DNA of 27,944 nucleotides from a virus. Position numbers and translations under genes: made by a program. Below, piece by piece: positions 1-8,175 of the stretch (position 1 is its first letter; every line of letters starts with the position of its first letter). Location: positions 1 to 27,944 of the IMG/VR virus record IMGVR_UViG_3300032251_000007; one strand, given 5' to 3'. The notes below the pieces were generated by a model. The model was given only the letters and a program-made list of their open reading frames with translations, had not been told where the DNA came from and did no database searches.

Positions 1-216
1 CCAGACGTACACCAACGAATCGGTAAGGTCGACGCTCGTGGCTACCACATACGGGTTCGTGGTGGTGCTGGAAACAACGTCGCCAACGCACCCACTTGCC
101 TCTGCCGGTGTCGGTGCCGAGGTGTAAAGCGTCACTCCGCCGACCCACCCGGTGATGGAATCGGCCTCGTTGAACGCGGCACCACTGTTGCGAAGGTCTG
201 TGACTACTACTGCCAT
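1..216 (-). CDS. Partial virion-associated protein (N-terminus only)
   Basis: The first 72 codons of a leftward gene that runs off the left edge. It starts at the ATG at 216 and overlaps the end of the upstream gene by 10 bp. The visible residues (MAVVVTDLRNSG..., then a Gly/Thr/Ser/Val-rich stretch) have the beta-rich, low-charge look of phage structural proteins. There is no stop codon in the visible part. Its place at the far end of the tail gene block suggests a tail or decoration protein, but I recognise no family. Confidence 0.6.
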   Translation of the reverse strand, partial: MAVVVTDLRNSGAAFNEADSITGWVGGVTLYTSAPTPAEASGCVGDVVSSTTTNPYVVATSVDLTDSLVYVW

Positions 217-626
217 TGCCGACCCCTATGCCAGAGGGCTGTCGCCGCGCACTGATGCGGCCACAGCAACCCGTCACCCGCTGGTGTCTCGATACACAGC
301 GACAAGTCACCCGGTTCTGCGAACGAGGTGAACGGCGACCAGTTGCATTTCCCGAACACATAGCAAGCGTTCTCCGGGTGCTTGAACTCGGAGAGATAGC
401 ACGGTGCTCCCTCGGTAACGAACACGAGGTGGTGCTGCCTACGCAGCGCCTCCAGCATGGCACCAGCATCTGCCCATTCCGTGACCCGAGGCTGGTCAAT
501 GCCTGTGACCGGACTCATGTGCCACTCGTCCACCATGAAGTCTCGGACCACCATCTCCCATAGGCATGCTTCCTGGAGCGGCACATTGTGCCCGAGTTCC
601 CACAGGCCAGCTACGGCAACGGTCAT
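207..626 (-). CDS. Hypothetical protein, possible SPOUT/TrmH-like fold
   Basis: 139 aa, ATG start, overlapping the upstream gene by 4 bp (ATGA) and the downstream one by 10 bp, so it is translationally coupled within the tail operon. The chain is compact and globular, rich in Trp, His and Cys. It opens with a short hydrophobic strand (MTVAVAGLWELG). Near the end, a YVFGKCNWSP segment is followed by ETPAGDGLLWPHQCAATALW. This order loosely resembles the last two knot motifs of SPOUT RNA methyltransferases. That is an inference from pattern only; no catalytic residue can be assigned. It could equally be a virion protein of unknown fold. Confidence 0.7.
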   Translation of the reverse strand: MTVAVAGLWELGHNVPLQEACLWEMVVRDFMVDEWHMSPVTGIDQPRVTEWADAGAMLEALRRQHHLVFVTEGAPCYLSEFKHPENACYVFGKCNWSPFTSFAEPGDLSLCIETPAGDGLLWPHQCAATALWHRGRQWQ

Positions 627-1243
627 GGTGCAGCCTCATACCAGAACACGGCCTGCCCGTTATCTAGGGCACCATCAGCTGGCTCTGAAGACGCTACCTC
701 GATGATCGCATGGAGGTGGTCGTCGAGCGTGTCCATGGCTTTCTGCACATCGTCATCCAATACGCTCAGGACGTTGTCGAAATCAGTGGTGTCGAGCGTA
801 GTATCGCTGCCGCTGCCGCCACCTCCTATAATCGGGGAAGTCTTTGTGATGCCCTCAGCGACCTCCGCAAAGGAGATGACGTCCCACCAGTTCTTGTCCC
901 CATATCTAGCGTCGAGATAGAGCACCCCGTCTTCATCTGGGCCGTCTGGGAGGAGATAGAAAAATCGGCGAGACCCAATGGCGCGCGGGCGCTCTTCAAT
1001 TGTCTGACCAATCATGATCATGTTTTCAATGCGGTCGGTCTGCGGGATGTAGCTGTCGTAGATTGAAGAGTGCATCTCTCTCGACCAGCGAAGGAGGTCG
1101 TCGACAACCCCAACCACATCCCCGCTCCATGCGTTCAGATCATCTAGACCCTCACCCTCCGGCAGGGCGATTCTGCCCTGCGGCCTATGCGGCGTCGGCA
1201 TAATTGCCGGGATCTGGTAGAAGGTATTGTCCATCTCTGCCAT
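623..1243 (-). CDS. Hypothetical tail-region protein
   Basis: 206 aa. The ATG overlaps the stop of the large upstream gene as TAATG, and its own end overlaps the next gene by 4 bp. The N-terminal third is polar. The middle contains FFYLLPDGPDEDG followed by VLYLDARYGDKNWWDV, and a Gly/Ser-rich spacer (IIGGGGSGSD) precedes an acidic helical C-terminus (DDDVQKAMDTLDDHL). There is no signal peptide or membrane segment. The Gly-rich hinge before a helical segment resembles small fibre or tail-accessory proteins. Function is not recognised; the assignment to the virion rests on position. Confidence 0.7.
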   Translation of the reverse strand: MAEMDNTFYQIPAIMPTPHRPQGRIALPEGEGLDDLNAWSGDVVGVVDDLLRWSREMHSSIYDSYIPQTDRIENMIMIGQTIEERPRAIGSRRFFYLLPDGPDEDGVLYLDARYGDKNWWDVISFAEVAEGITKTSPIIGGGGSGSDTTLDTTDFDNVLSVLDDDVQKAMDTLDDHLHAIIEVASSEPADGALDNGQAVFWYEAAP

Positions 1244-4200
1244 TACGATTTGCGCCTCCCAGCGCCAGCAATAGACCCGAATGCGCCGTTCATGAAGATG
1301 TGCTCTGATGCCTCAATCGTCAATCCGTAGCCCCAGAACCTGCCCTTCTCCCTCACCTCTGCGAAGTACGGGCCCTCTTGGAAGATGTCGATGGACTCGT
1401 GCGACACTGGGACTGCATCGAACCCATAGTCTGATGACCAAATCTCAACGTCAAGAGTGTGGGGCGTATTTGTCCGATTGACGAGGAATTCCATCTCCTT
1501 CAAGACGCTGTAACGGTCCTGGAGGCCAAACTCTGTCAGTCCGCTACGCAATAGGGCGCGGATTGAATGGCCCCAGTCATCGAGCGCCCCGTCGTCCATG
1601 ACATACGTGACGCCGTCTGCGGCCCCCATGAAGAAGTCGGGCTGCAGCGCCTGCCCCTGGGCCAGCACAGACGACAGGCTACCCATGCGGATCGTCACAC
1701 CGCCCATTTCGTAGTTGCCAATGGTCTGGACCGGCGCACCAGCCGTGAAGTCAAACAGAGGGCCGTTCCACTCGAATGGCCATCCCGCCTGTTTGTCGAT
1801 GTCGATCCACATTCCACGGTTGACTCTGCCGTCAGATCCCTTCGTCGGATACATGGCCAGGACGGAATTCATCCTTGGGGTGTAGACCAGGAACGCCCGA
1901 TCCTTATAATTCAGGTCCAGCTCATATTGGATCGTGCCGCTGATATTTTGGCTGAAATTTCTCGGATAGGTGCCGTCAAACATATAGATGCCACCATCCG
2001 CACCGAGATACAGGTGGGTGTTCTCAGTGAGAGCAGCCACGGCCCTGACCCCAATTGGGCCGGGGATATTGGAAGCCATCAGCTGGGTGCGGAATGGGTT
2101 GTTGCCGGTCTGGTAAACCAGCATATAGAGAGCGTCCGTCTTGTAGGCCGAAACAGCCAGGGTTCCCATCTCCAGGAGCTTTACGATCTCCCCCGGGGTG
2201 TCGGCGAGTCTAATGGCCAGTTCAGGGTGCCAGTTTCTGAATCCTCGGCTAAGGAACGTGTCCGAGTAGACGATAGCCAGAGGGGCGTTGAAATCTGTCC
2301 CTGGGTCGTCGAAACGTACATTGCCTGCGAGAATTCGACCGCCCGAGACACAGATGGTCTTGGCGAACGGGGAGCCGCTCCCAGCCCTTTCGATCTTGCT
2401 GTCATCCTGCCCATCCCATGCGGTGACTCTATCATTCGGATTCGCGCAAACGATCCACGTCTTCTGTCCGAAATCGTAGCCACGCAGTTCCACCGGCCCG
2501 TCGCGGTCAGTGTGGAAGACGGTCTCGTCGACCTCTTCGTCATGCCTTCTGGTGACGATTCTGCCCATAAAGATCGGGTCTTCCCAGTCATCAGGAGGTG
2601 GGTCTGGGATCACGCAGACGTCATCGAAGTCCGTCCAGCGCTCCGCTTCCTCATCATAATTATCCTCGTCAAGGGCAACAACGATTTTAATCGGGAGCGT
2701 CCGTGGCGTCCCGAAGTTGATTTCGATCTCAGCTTCGGTGATTGGCGGGTCGATGAGTAGATTAAACGGGCCCACCCAGTCGCCACCATTCACCCGATAG
2801 CTCCAGGACTCGCCTGGGTATGGAGTCGTGGACCCCTCTGACGCGCTCGGGAGGGTGATCTCTATCTCCAGCTCATCAGGCTCCCCAGGCTGCGACGTAT
2901 AGCCTTCTGGGTCCGTCTCTTCGAATGTGATCCGCTCGTCCAAGGTGACCGTCTCTTCGTCGTCCTCATCGGTCCCCAAAAGGTAGAGCTTTGAATAGAT
3001 TGTTTCGAGATCAAACCCGGCCCAAATCCACCCATCGTTCACGTCGTCCCACTTCCAGAGGGACTGATCAGTCGCCATGACAATGCGGTTGGACTCCGTG
3101 GCCCCCTCGAAAAGATAGTCATGGAGGTAGTAGTTCAGCGGGAACTCGCCCCTAGCATACGGGCCGGAGTGCTCAACCACTGGAAGCTCAAAATCCCACC
3201 ACCGGGTGCTCGCCGTTCCAGCCTCGACCAGCTTCACGTCATCAAGAATAACGCCAACTCGCATAGCCTCGAAGTTCGGCTCATCAAGCGTGACGATCTG
3301 ACCGTGGTTGTCATAGACGATATTGCCCAGGTTGTCGTAAACAACGTCGCTGGCCGCTGTTGGGCACAGGCATTTAATCCTCAGCCCAAGGTGCGTCGTC
3401 AGGGGCGGCGGGACGAACTGGACCCAGTCTCGCCCCCTTGGGTCTGTGATGTAGTACCCGCCAGGGAGCCCAGAAATCCCAGACGAGGCGATGGTGACCG
3501 TGTCGAGCTCCACCCCTGCCTCGTTGTAATAAACGCCCTCAATCGTATAAACGATCTCGGCCAACGGGCTGATCTCTACATCAAAGAAGTATGAGGCCGA
3601 GGCTCTGTAGGCCGTCGACGGATCTACCGGCACCCGCCACGCCTCTTTGAGCACGAGCCCGGTCACCTCGTTGTACGATGGAATCGACCGGCTGGGCTGC
3701 GCCGAATACGCAACCGCCCGGCCAGCGAACGGCATGTTGTCGTAGCCATCGAATAGGCCAGTCAACCCCCCGCCAGTGTAAGAGACGGGGGTCTCTTGGC
3801 CCACCAGCACATCCCACATCTGCATGGTCTCTTGAGTGGTCTCCGGGTGCGCCACTTCCATAGCGAACAGGTTCTGGTCTGGGGCCTCGGCGTATCCATC
3901 GCCCGCGCTCCAGGCGTTGATTTCTTCGCTCTGGCAGAGTTTGAATGGGCCGAATGAGACTCCGGCCTGCGCCGTAACTTTGATCCTGTATTGAGCAGCT
4001 ACGGTCCCTGGCGGAGCCGTCGCTGTAACCAGCCAAAGGCCCTGGTTGATCGCATCGCCAGCCAGCGGAACGGATTCAAGAACCACCGAGCTGGAGTCGA
4101 CGAACTCAAGAGAATAAGTATCTGCCTCCGCACCTGTCCCCCCAAAAATCCAGGCCGTGTATGGGAGTCCTGGCTCGGCTGTGATCTCATCTGTGACGAC

Positions 4201-4557
4201 GTCCGCATCCAAAGAGGTCGTCACAAAGGCGTAATACTGATGGTCCCCAGCTAGGGCATCTGCGGTCCCGGGGTTCACCTGCACCCTACCGACGTCGTAG
4301 TTGAGCAGTGCTGTGCCAGTCGGGTCGCACTCGGCCAGGGCTTCTGGCACAAGGTTTAGGCAGTCGATAATCCGTTCGTACCACCGCCTCGGCGGCTCAG
4401 CTGAGAATAGACCATTCCTGGTCCTGAATATCCCGTCGTGGTTCCACCAGTTCTGAGACAGCGACAGCCCACCGTGCCCGATTGCAAACGGATGCTGGTC
4501 AGAGATAACCCCAGACTCCGGCATGGGGAACGGTACTTTATTGCCAGCCCTTGTCAT
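1243..4557 (-). CDS. Large tail protein, nozzle / tail tubular protein B-like candidate
   Basis: 1104 aa, ATG start, the largest gene in the window. The N-terminus (residues ~1-60) contains LSQNWWNHDGIFRTRNGLF, the kind of motif seen at the start of podovirus nozzle proteins. The middle is beta-rich with many Asp/Glu/Pro turns. Residues ~700-950 carry repeated short blade-like patterns (GGRILAGNVRFDDP, LAIVYSDTFLSRG, LGADGGIYMFDG), which suit a beta-propeller domain. It lies downstream of capsid, adaptor and fibre genes, as tail tubular B does in T7-like gene orders. It is longer than T7 gp12 (about 800 aa), perhaps because of inserted carbohydrate-binding-like beta domains in residues 60-450. 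Family assignment is inferred, not certain. Confidence 0.75.
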   Translation of the reverse strand: MTRAGNKVPFPMPESGVISDQHPFAIGHGGLSLSQNWWNHDGIFRTRNGLFSAEPPRRWYERIIDCLNLVPEALAECDPTGTALLNYDVGRVQVNPGTADALAGDHQYYAFVTTSLDADVVTDEITAEPGLPYTAWIFGGTGAEADTYSLEFVDSSSVVLESVPLAGDAINQGLWLVTATAPPGTVAAQYRIKVTAQAGVSFGPFKLCQSEEINAWSAGDGYAEAPDQNLFAMEVAHPETTQETMQMWDVLVGQETPVSYTGGGLTGLFDGYDNMPFAGRAVAYSAQPSRSIPSYNEVTGLVLKEAWRVPVDPSTAYRASASYFFDVEISPLAEIVYTIEGVYYNEAGVELDTVTIASSGISGLPGGYYITDPRGRDWVQFVPPPLTTHLGLRIKCLCPTAASDVVYDNLGNIVYDNHGQIVTLDEPNFEAMRVGVILDDVKLVEAGTASTRWWDFELPVVEHSGPYARGEFPLNYYLHDYLFEGATESNRIVMATDQSLWKWDDVNDGWIWAGFDLETIYSKLYLLGTDEDDEETVTLDERITFEETDPEGYTSQPGEPDELEIEITLPSASEGSTTPYPGESWSYRVNGGDWVGPFNLLIDPPITEAEIEINFGTPRTLPIKIVVALDEDNYDEEAERWTDFDDVCVIPDPPPDDWEDPIFMGRIVTRRHDEEVDETVFHTDRDGPVELRGYDFGQKTWIVCANPNDRVTAWDGQDDSKIERAGSGSPFAKTICVSGGRILAGNVRFDDPGTDFNAPLAIVYSDTFLSRGFRNWHPELAIRLADTPGEIVKLLEMGTLAVSAYKTDALYMLVYQTGNNPFRTQLMASNIPGPIGVRAVAALTENTHLYLGADGGIYMFDGTYPRNFSQNISGTIQYELDLNYKDRAFLVYTPRMNSVLAMYPTKGSDGRVNRGMWIDIDKQAGWPFEWNGPLFDFTAGAPVQTIGNYEMGGVTIRMGSLSSVLAQGQALQPDFFMGAADGVTYVMDDGALDDWGHSIRALLRSGLTEFGLQDRYSVLKEMEFLVNRTNTPHTLDVEIWSSDYGFDAVPVSHESIDIFQEGPYFAEVREKGRFWGYGLTIEASEHIFMNGAFGSIAGAGRRKS

Positions 4558-5024
4558 TCAGAAAACCTCATAATGACGCACTCAATTTCTCCAGAAGAGT
4601 CGCCAGACCAAATTGGCCGAGTCTCGATGAGCATTGAATCTTGAGCGAAAAAGAACGGAGCGTAGACCCCATCGCGCCCAATGTACCTTGTGTCGTCTAG
4701 GTCAAAAATGCCACTGAGGCCACTGTATGGGTCTTCCCACACCTCTTCCCCGTCGCAAATGACCCTCGCGTGGTTCCCGGCGTAGTACGGAGGTGTGGTC
4801 AGAACATTGTTGAAGGTGAGGCTCAGTAGAATATATGGCCCGCTGAGGCCATTAAAAACCGGCTCCCAGAGCTCCACGTAGTTTGGGTGGCTGGGGTAAA
4901 GTTGTTGTTTTGGCCGGTGGCTCGGGTTGAATACCTCAACCGTTCCCAAAGACACGAAGAAGTTCTTCATCCCCCAGAGGTAGGACATCACCCATGCGTA
5001 GTGGGGGCTGTCTACGAAAGCCAT
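4554..5024 (-). CDS. Small tail protein sharing a C-terminal domain with the upstream fibre
   Basis: 156 aa, ATG start, sharing 1 bp with the stop of the fibre gene upstream (TGATG) and 4 bp with the large tail gene downstream. From about residue 65 it has the pattern GPY..., F.N.L.T..., DGE, ...FFAQDS, I..R.I, G.IEC. The same residues occur in the same order in the last ~90 residues of the fibre protein encoded just upstream (GPY, F.NLLST, DGQ, FFAKES, FRRIG, GDVTC). The two genes therefore seem to carry paralogous beta-sandwich domains, probably for receptor binding or virion decoration. The N-terminal 60 residues (hydrophobic/aromatic MAFVDSPHYAWVMSYLWG) are unique to this protein. Confidence 0.75.
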   Translation of the reverse strand: MAFVDSPHYAWVMSYLWGMKNFFVSLGTVEVFNPSHRPKQQLYPSHPNYVELWEPVFNGLSGPYILLSLTFNNVLTTPPYYAGNHARVICDGEEVWEDPYSGLSGIFDLDDTRYIGRDGVYAPFFFAQDSMLIETRPIWSGDSSGEIECVIMRFSE

Positions 5025-6811
5025 CAGCCCATCCTGACTGCCTTGGCGTGGCAGGTTACATCGCCCGTCGTCGCCCCAATCCTCCTGAATTTGATTTCAA
5101 AGGACTCCTTGGCGAAGAACGGGAAGTCATACTGCGCGTCCGCGTCGTTCATGATCACATCTGGTTCTAGATAGTCGATGGTTTCTTCGTCAAAGATTGG
5201 AATCGTCTGGCCGTCGATGGTGATCGTCAGAACGGCCTCGCGAGTGGAGAGTAGATTGGTGAACCTGACCTCGTGGATCATGTACGGTCCAGTCGTCCCG
5301 GCCAGGGCCACCACGTCGGTCACGAGATCGCTATTGTCCACACCAGCAGCTGCGGTCTCTTCCCTCGACAGTGTCCCAAGGACCCCTGCGGCCCCACCCT
5401 TCTGCCACTGCAGTGTCCCGGCGTCAACGCCAGTGGACTCTACGATCAGTTGGTAGATCCCAGGTTGAGCGTCCGGGATCGTCCGAACTGCATCGAGGTT
5501 GAGGTAGTCGACACCGTCAACGGCGATCTTCGGGGTCGTGACCGCGCCATCTTTGATTTGGGCCGTGTCGATCCCTTCGTTGTCGATGCTGACCGTGACC
5601 TGTTTCGTCGTCGGGTTGGTAGCAACCACCACTTGATCTGTCGTGCCGACAATGTCCAGATCGCTCCACTCCAGCAGCCCACCGGAGCTGATTCTGGAAT
5701 ACTGCCCATTGTCCCCAATTGGCATGTGGGAGATGTTGATCCCGTTGACGGTGATCGACATCTCGATTGGGCCACTGCCGGTGAACGTGATGCCCGAGCC
5801 GTCCGTGTACGTGTCTCCCACATCAGAGTAGAGTGCCAGATCAGCGTCGTTGTACAGCGGTCGCGCGCCAAGACCCACAAGGTTGATATTTGTCCCAGCA
5901 TGACCAACCTGGAAATCCCCGCTTGAATACCACAGGACAGTCTGCATGGCCGCCAGGGGGATTGAAAGCTCATATACTGAAACCGCCCCCTCAAACTCAA
6001 AACCGCCAGTGGCCTCAAGGATCACATTCCCAACCGCATCATCACCAACTCTGGCAAATGGGAACGACTTCGAACCCTGATATGACATGTTGATGGCGCT
6101 GCCAGTGTCGAGTAACAGGTTGGTTTCAAACGTCACCATCCCGCTGAAGGTGCCACCAGCCTCCGGCACATAATCCATGCCGGGGATGGTTCCTGCTATA
6201 TCTGAGACGAAAGCGATGTTCTCACCATTGTAGATTGGTCTTCCAGAGGCCCCTGTTAACTGGAGCCCCTCGGTGTTGTCGCCAACAACGACAGCCGAGC
6301 TGAACTTTATGAGGTCCACCCCGAGGTTCGACTGGAGAGCCATCCCAGCTGCCAAGGCGGGGCTATCCACGAAGACCGCGCTGCTGATCTCCAGGCTTCC
6401 TGACGCGGTGATCCCACCGTCAGCCACCAGGGGCCCTGTCATCGTGTCACCGGCCCGCAGAACGAATAGGTTCTGCGTGGTCAAATAGTCGTCGATGTAC
6501 TGCGATGTGTAGTCCCTGATTGCCGTGACGTTGGCCAGCCTGTTGTCGTCGTCCGATTCGGCGAACTCTGTGATCTCAGCCACGATCTCGTCAATCGGGA
6601 CGTCGCTGCCGATGGTCAGGTTTTGGAGGATCTCGACATCGCCGCTTGCGTTGATTGAGAAGGGGGGCGTGAGCTCTACGCCAGCCGGGAAGCTGAAGGC
6701 GTGGCGAATCGCAGCATCAAGACTCTGGATGACGAACTGGTAATCGTCACCCCTGGTCGTCTCATCCGCCCTCTTCAGGGGGAAGCCGTTATACATCCAG
6801 GATACTGCCAT
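5024..6811 (-). CDS. Tail fibre protein
   Basis: 595 aa, ATG start. After an N-terminal segment likely to attach to the tail (residues 1-60) comes a coiled region and the typical fibre motif RAGDTMTGPL (around residue 125). Fibre-like repeats follow, including NGENIAFVSDI and NDADLALYSDV. Around residue 350 is a GITFTGSGPIEMSITVNG segment and then VVVATNPTTKQVTVSI, a form common in marine and environmental phage fibres. The last ~90 residues match the C-terminal domain of the next gene. It acts outside the cell as part of the host-recognition apparatus. GC content and codon use are like its neighbours. The receptor cannot be read from the sequence. Confidence 0.85.
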   Translation of the reverse strand: MAVSWMYNGFPLKRADETTRGDDYQFVIQSLDAAIRHAFSFPAGVELTPPFSINASGDVEILQNLTIGSDVPIDEIVAEITEFAESDDDNRLANVTAIRDYTSQYIDDYLTTQNLFVLRAGDTMTGPLVADGGITASGSLEISSAVFVDSPALAAGMALQSNLGVDLIKFSSAVVVGDNTEGLQLTGASGRPIYNGENIAFVSDIAGTIPGMDYVPEAGGTFSGMVTFETNLLLDTGSAINMSYQGSKSFPFARVGDDAVGNVILEATGGFEFEGAVSVYELSIPLAAMQTVLWYSSGDFQVGHAGTNINLVGLGARPLYNDADLALYSDVGDTYTDGSGITFTGSGPIEMSITVNGINISHMPIGDNGQYSRISSGGLLEWSDLDIVGTTDQVVVATNPTTKQVTVSIDNEGIDTAQIKDGAVTTPKIAVDGVDYLNLDAVRTIPDAQPGIYQLIVESTGVDAGTLQWQKGGAAGVLGTLSREETAAAGVDNSDLVTDVVALAGTTGPYMIHEVRFTNLLSTREAVLTITIDGQTIPIFDEETIDYLEPDVIMNDADAQYDFPFFAKESFEIKFRRIGATTGDVTCHAKAVRMG

Positions 6812-6814
6812 TGC

Positions 6815-7558
6815 CTAGCCTTTCCTTTGGAGCACGGACTGGCGAGCCACATCAGTAGTTCGCCCGCCCTGAGCAAGAGCTGCGCGGAGCGCCCTGCTGT
6901 ATTCAGCTCTGAACAGGTCGGCCCGCTCCTCCTCCTCGTAGTTGTATTTGATGATCATGTTTTGGGTAGCGTAGACCAGAAGCTCATGACCGTGCCGGGT
7001 GAACTCGTTCTCGCTCTCCTCATCTTCGAGCTGCACCGGCTCGTAGTAGCCCTGCACCCACAAGGTGACGTCAAATCCCGGCGTCGGCCCCAGGAGGACC
7101 GCGTCACCCGTGACGCTGTATGCGGCCGGAGTGCCACCAGAGGCCTGGAAGTCGTACTCTGCCTCGAACTCATCTTCCAATAGGAAGCCAAGCTCGTTGC
7201 CCTTCTGGATCTCGTTCCAGTAGGCCTTGTAGGGACGGTAGAGCCCCTCTGGGTACGGGACGGCTCGGAGGTAGGGCGTGTTCTGCGGTATGGCCCCTGC
7301 AGCGATCTGGGTGGCCGTGAGAGGCGCTCCGTCTACATTTAGAGGGGGCAGGATGGCCCGAGTGGCCCAAACGGCGTTGTCCTCGTCCCTAACAACGCTT
7401 CCCCATACCTTGCAGAACCAAACGTCGAAGAGTTTGACCAGCTCATTTGCGGCCTCGTTCATGAGGCCGTAGATCTCTTCTGGAGTCAGCTTCTCTCGGT
7501 TCCTGGCGGAGAGCCAGTTTCGAACCCGCGTTTCGAGTTCACCTGCAGTTTTAGCCAT
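6815..7558 (-). CDS. Head-to-tail adaptor (connector) candidate
   Basis: 247 aa, ATG start with an AGGGGGAG-type ribosome binding site. The helical N-terminus (ELETRVRNWLSARNREKLTPEEIYGLMNEAANEL) and the helical C-terminus with the Glu-rich YNYEEEERADLFRAEYSRAL flank a beta-containing middle (SVTGDAVLLGPTP, VQGYYEP). This layout of helical bundle, small beta module and C-terminal helices is that of podovirus adaptor proteins such as T7 gp11. So is its position between capsid and tail genes. It would form the ring joining the portal to the nozzle. The assignment combines layout and context; I see no invariant motif that proves it. Confidence 0.65.
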   Translation of the reverse strand: MAKTAGELETRVRNWLSARNREKLTPEEIYGLMNEAANELVKLFDVWFCKVWGSVVRDEDNAVWATRAILPPLNVDGAPLTATQIAAGAIPQNTPYLRAVPYPEGLYRPYKAYWNEIQKGNELGFLLEDEFEAEYDFQASGGTPAAYSVTGDAVLLGPTPGFDVTLWVQGYYEPVQLEDEESENEFTRHGHELLVYATQNMIIKYNYEEEERADLFRAEYSRALRAALAQGGRTTDVARQSVLQRKG

Positions 7559-7567
7559 CAGCTCCCC

Positions 7568-8086
7568 CTATTGGGCTTGCTGGGCCTCTTTGATCCTTTC
7601 CCTGATCGTGTCGCGGAGATATGAAACTGTCCCGTCCTGGTTAATCTCGTCCCAGCCTTGCTTCTGGACGATTCCCTGGAGGACATCTTTGTTGGCTTTC
7701 GCGACAAACGTGAGGGTCGGGAGCGTGTCTACAACAGGCTCTCCCTCGTCCTGGACCGGTGTTTCCCCTGTCTCCTGTTCGTCCTGCAGAATATTGGGAT
7801 TGACTTCAATCCCCATCCTCTGGAGCTGCACTGCTGCTGCCCCCAGATCTTCTACAGTCGCGCTGGAGCCCTCGGGGATCGACTCCGGGTTGATGACCGG
7901 GATGTTTTCTGTGTCCTCGTGGAGGAAAAACATTTTCCCGAAACCGGGCAATGCTTCTATCCACGCACAGATTTCTGGGTCATCACATGGTGGCTGCCCC
8001 ATTTGCGGGAAAAAATGCTTGTGGAACAGAACGCGTCCGCCAAACATCTTCGCACCGTTTCTCGTGGAGCGGTATCGCTTCGCCAT
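7568..8086 (-). CDS. Hypothetical virion protein with HeH/LEM-like C-terminus
   Basis: 172 aa, ATG start after an AGGAGG site. The basic, aromatic N-terminus (MAKRYRSTRNGAKMFGG) is followed by an acidic, Glu/Pro-rich linker (residues ~85-125). The C-terminal 45 residues (VAKANKDVLQGIVQKQGW...YLRDTIRERIKEAQ) have the short helix-extended-helix pattern of HeH/LEM/Rho-N-like domains, which recur in phage head fibre and head-completion proteins. It lies directly downstream of the major capsid gene and a strong hairpin. A role as head decoration or completion protein is inferred from context. Confidence 0.6.
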   Translation of the reverse strand: MAKRYRSTRNGAKMFGGRVLFHKHFFPQMGQPPCDDPEICAWIEALPGFGKMFFLHEDTENIPVINPESIPEGSSATVEDLGAAAVQLQRMGIEVNPNILQDEQETGETPVQDEGEPVVDTLPTLTFVAKANKDVLQGIVQKQGWDEINQDGTVSYLRDTIRERIKEAQQAQ

Positions 8087-8132
8087 TCAACCTCCTTCTA
8101 CGTCGAGAGGACCGCAAAGACCCAAATACTGA

Positions 8133-8153
8133 CGGGGAGGGGGTGCCTCCCCG
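8133..8153 (-). terminator. Strong hairpin just downstream of the capsid gene
   Basis: An 8-bp perfect GC-rich stem (CGGGGAGG with CCTCCCCG) closes a 5-nt loop, 23 bases after the capsid stop codon. No T-tract follows on the leftward strand, so it is not a complete intrinsic terminator. It could be a partial terminator or a 3' end stabiliser that keeps capsid mRNA more abundant than the downstream tail genes. The hairpin is seen directly; its effect is inferred. Confidence 0.5.
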
Positions 8154-8175
8154 CCAGATGTTCAGTCGTTTGGGA

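Noticed and set aside
1567-2760. Rightward 397-codon frame opposite the large tail gene
   Set aside because: No recognisable domain or start signal; the leftward frame is continuous, coupled to its neighbours and has phage-protein character.
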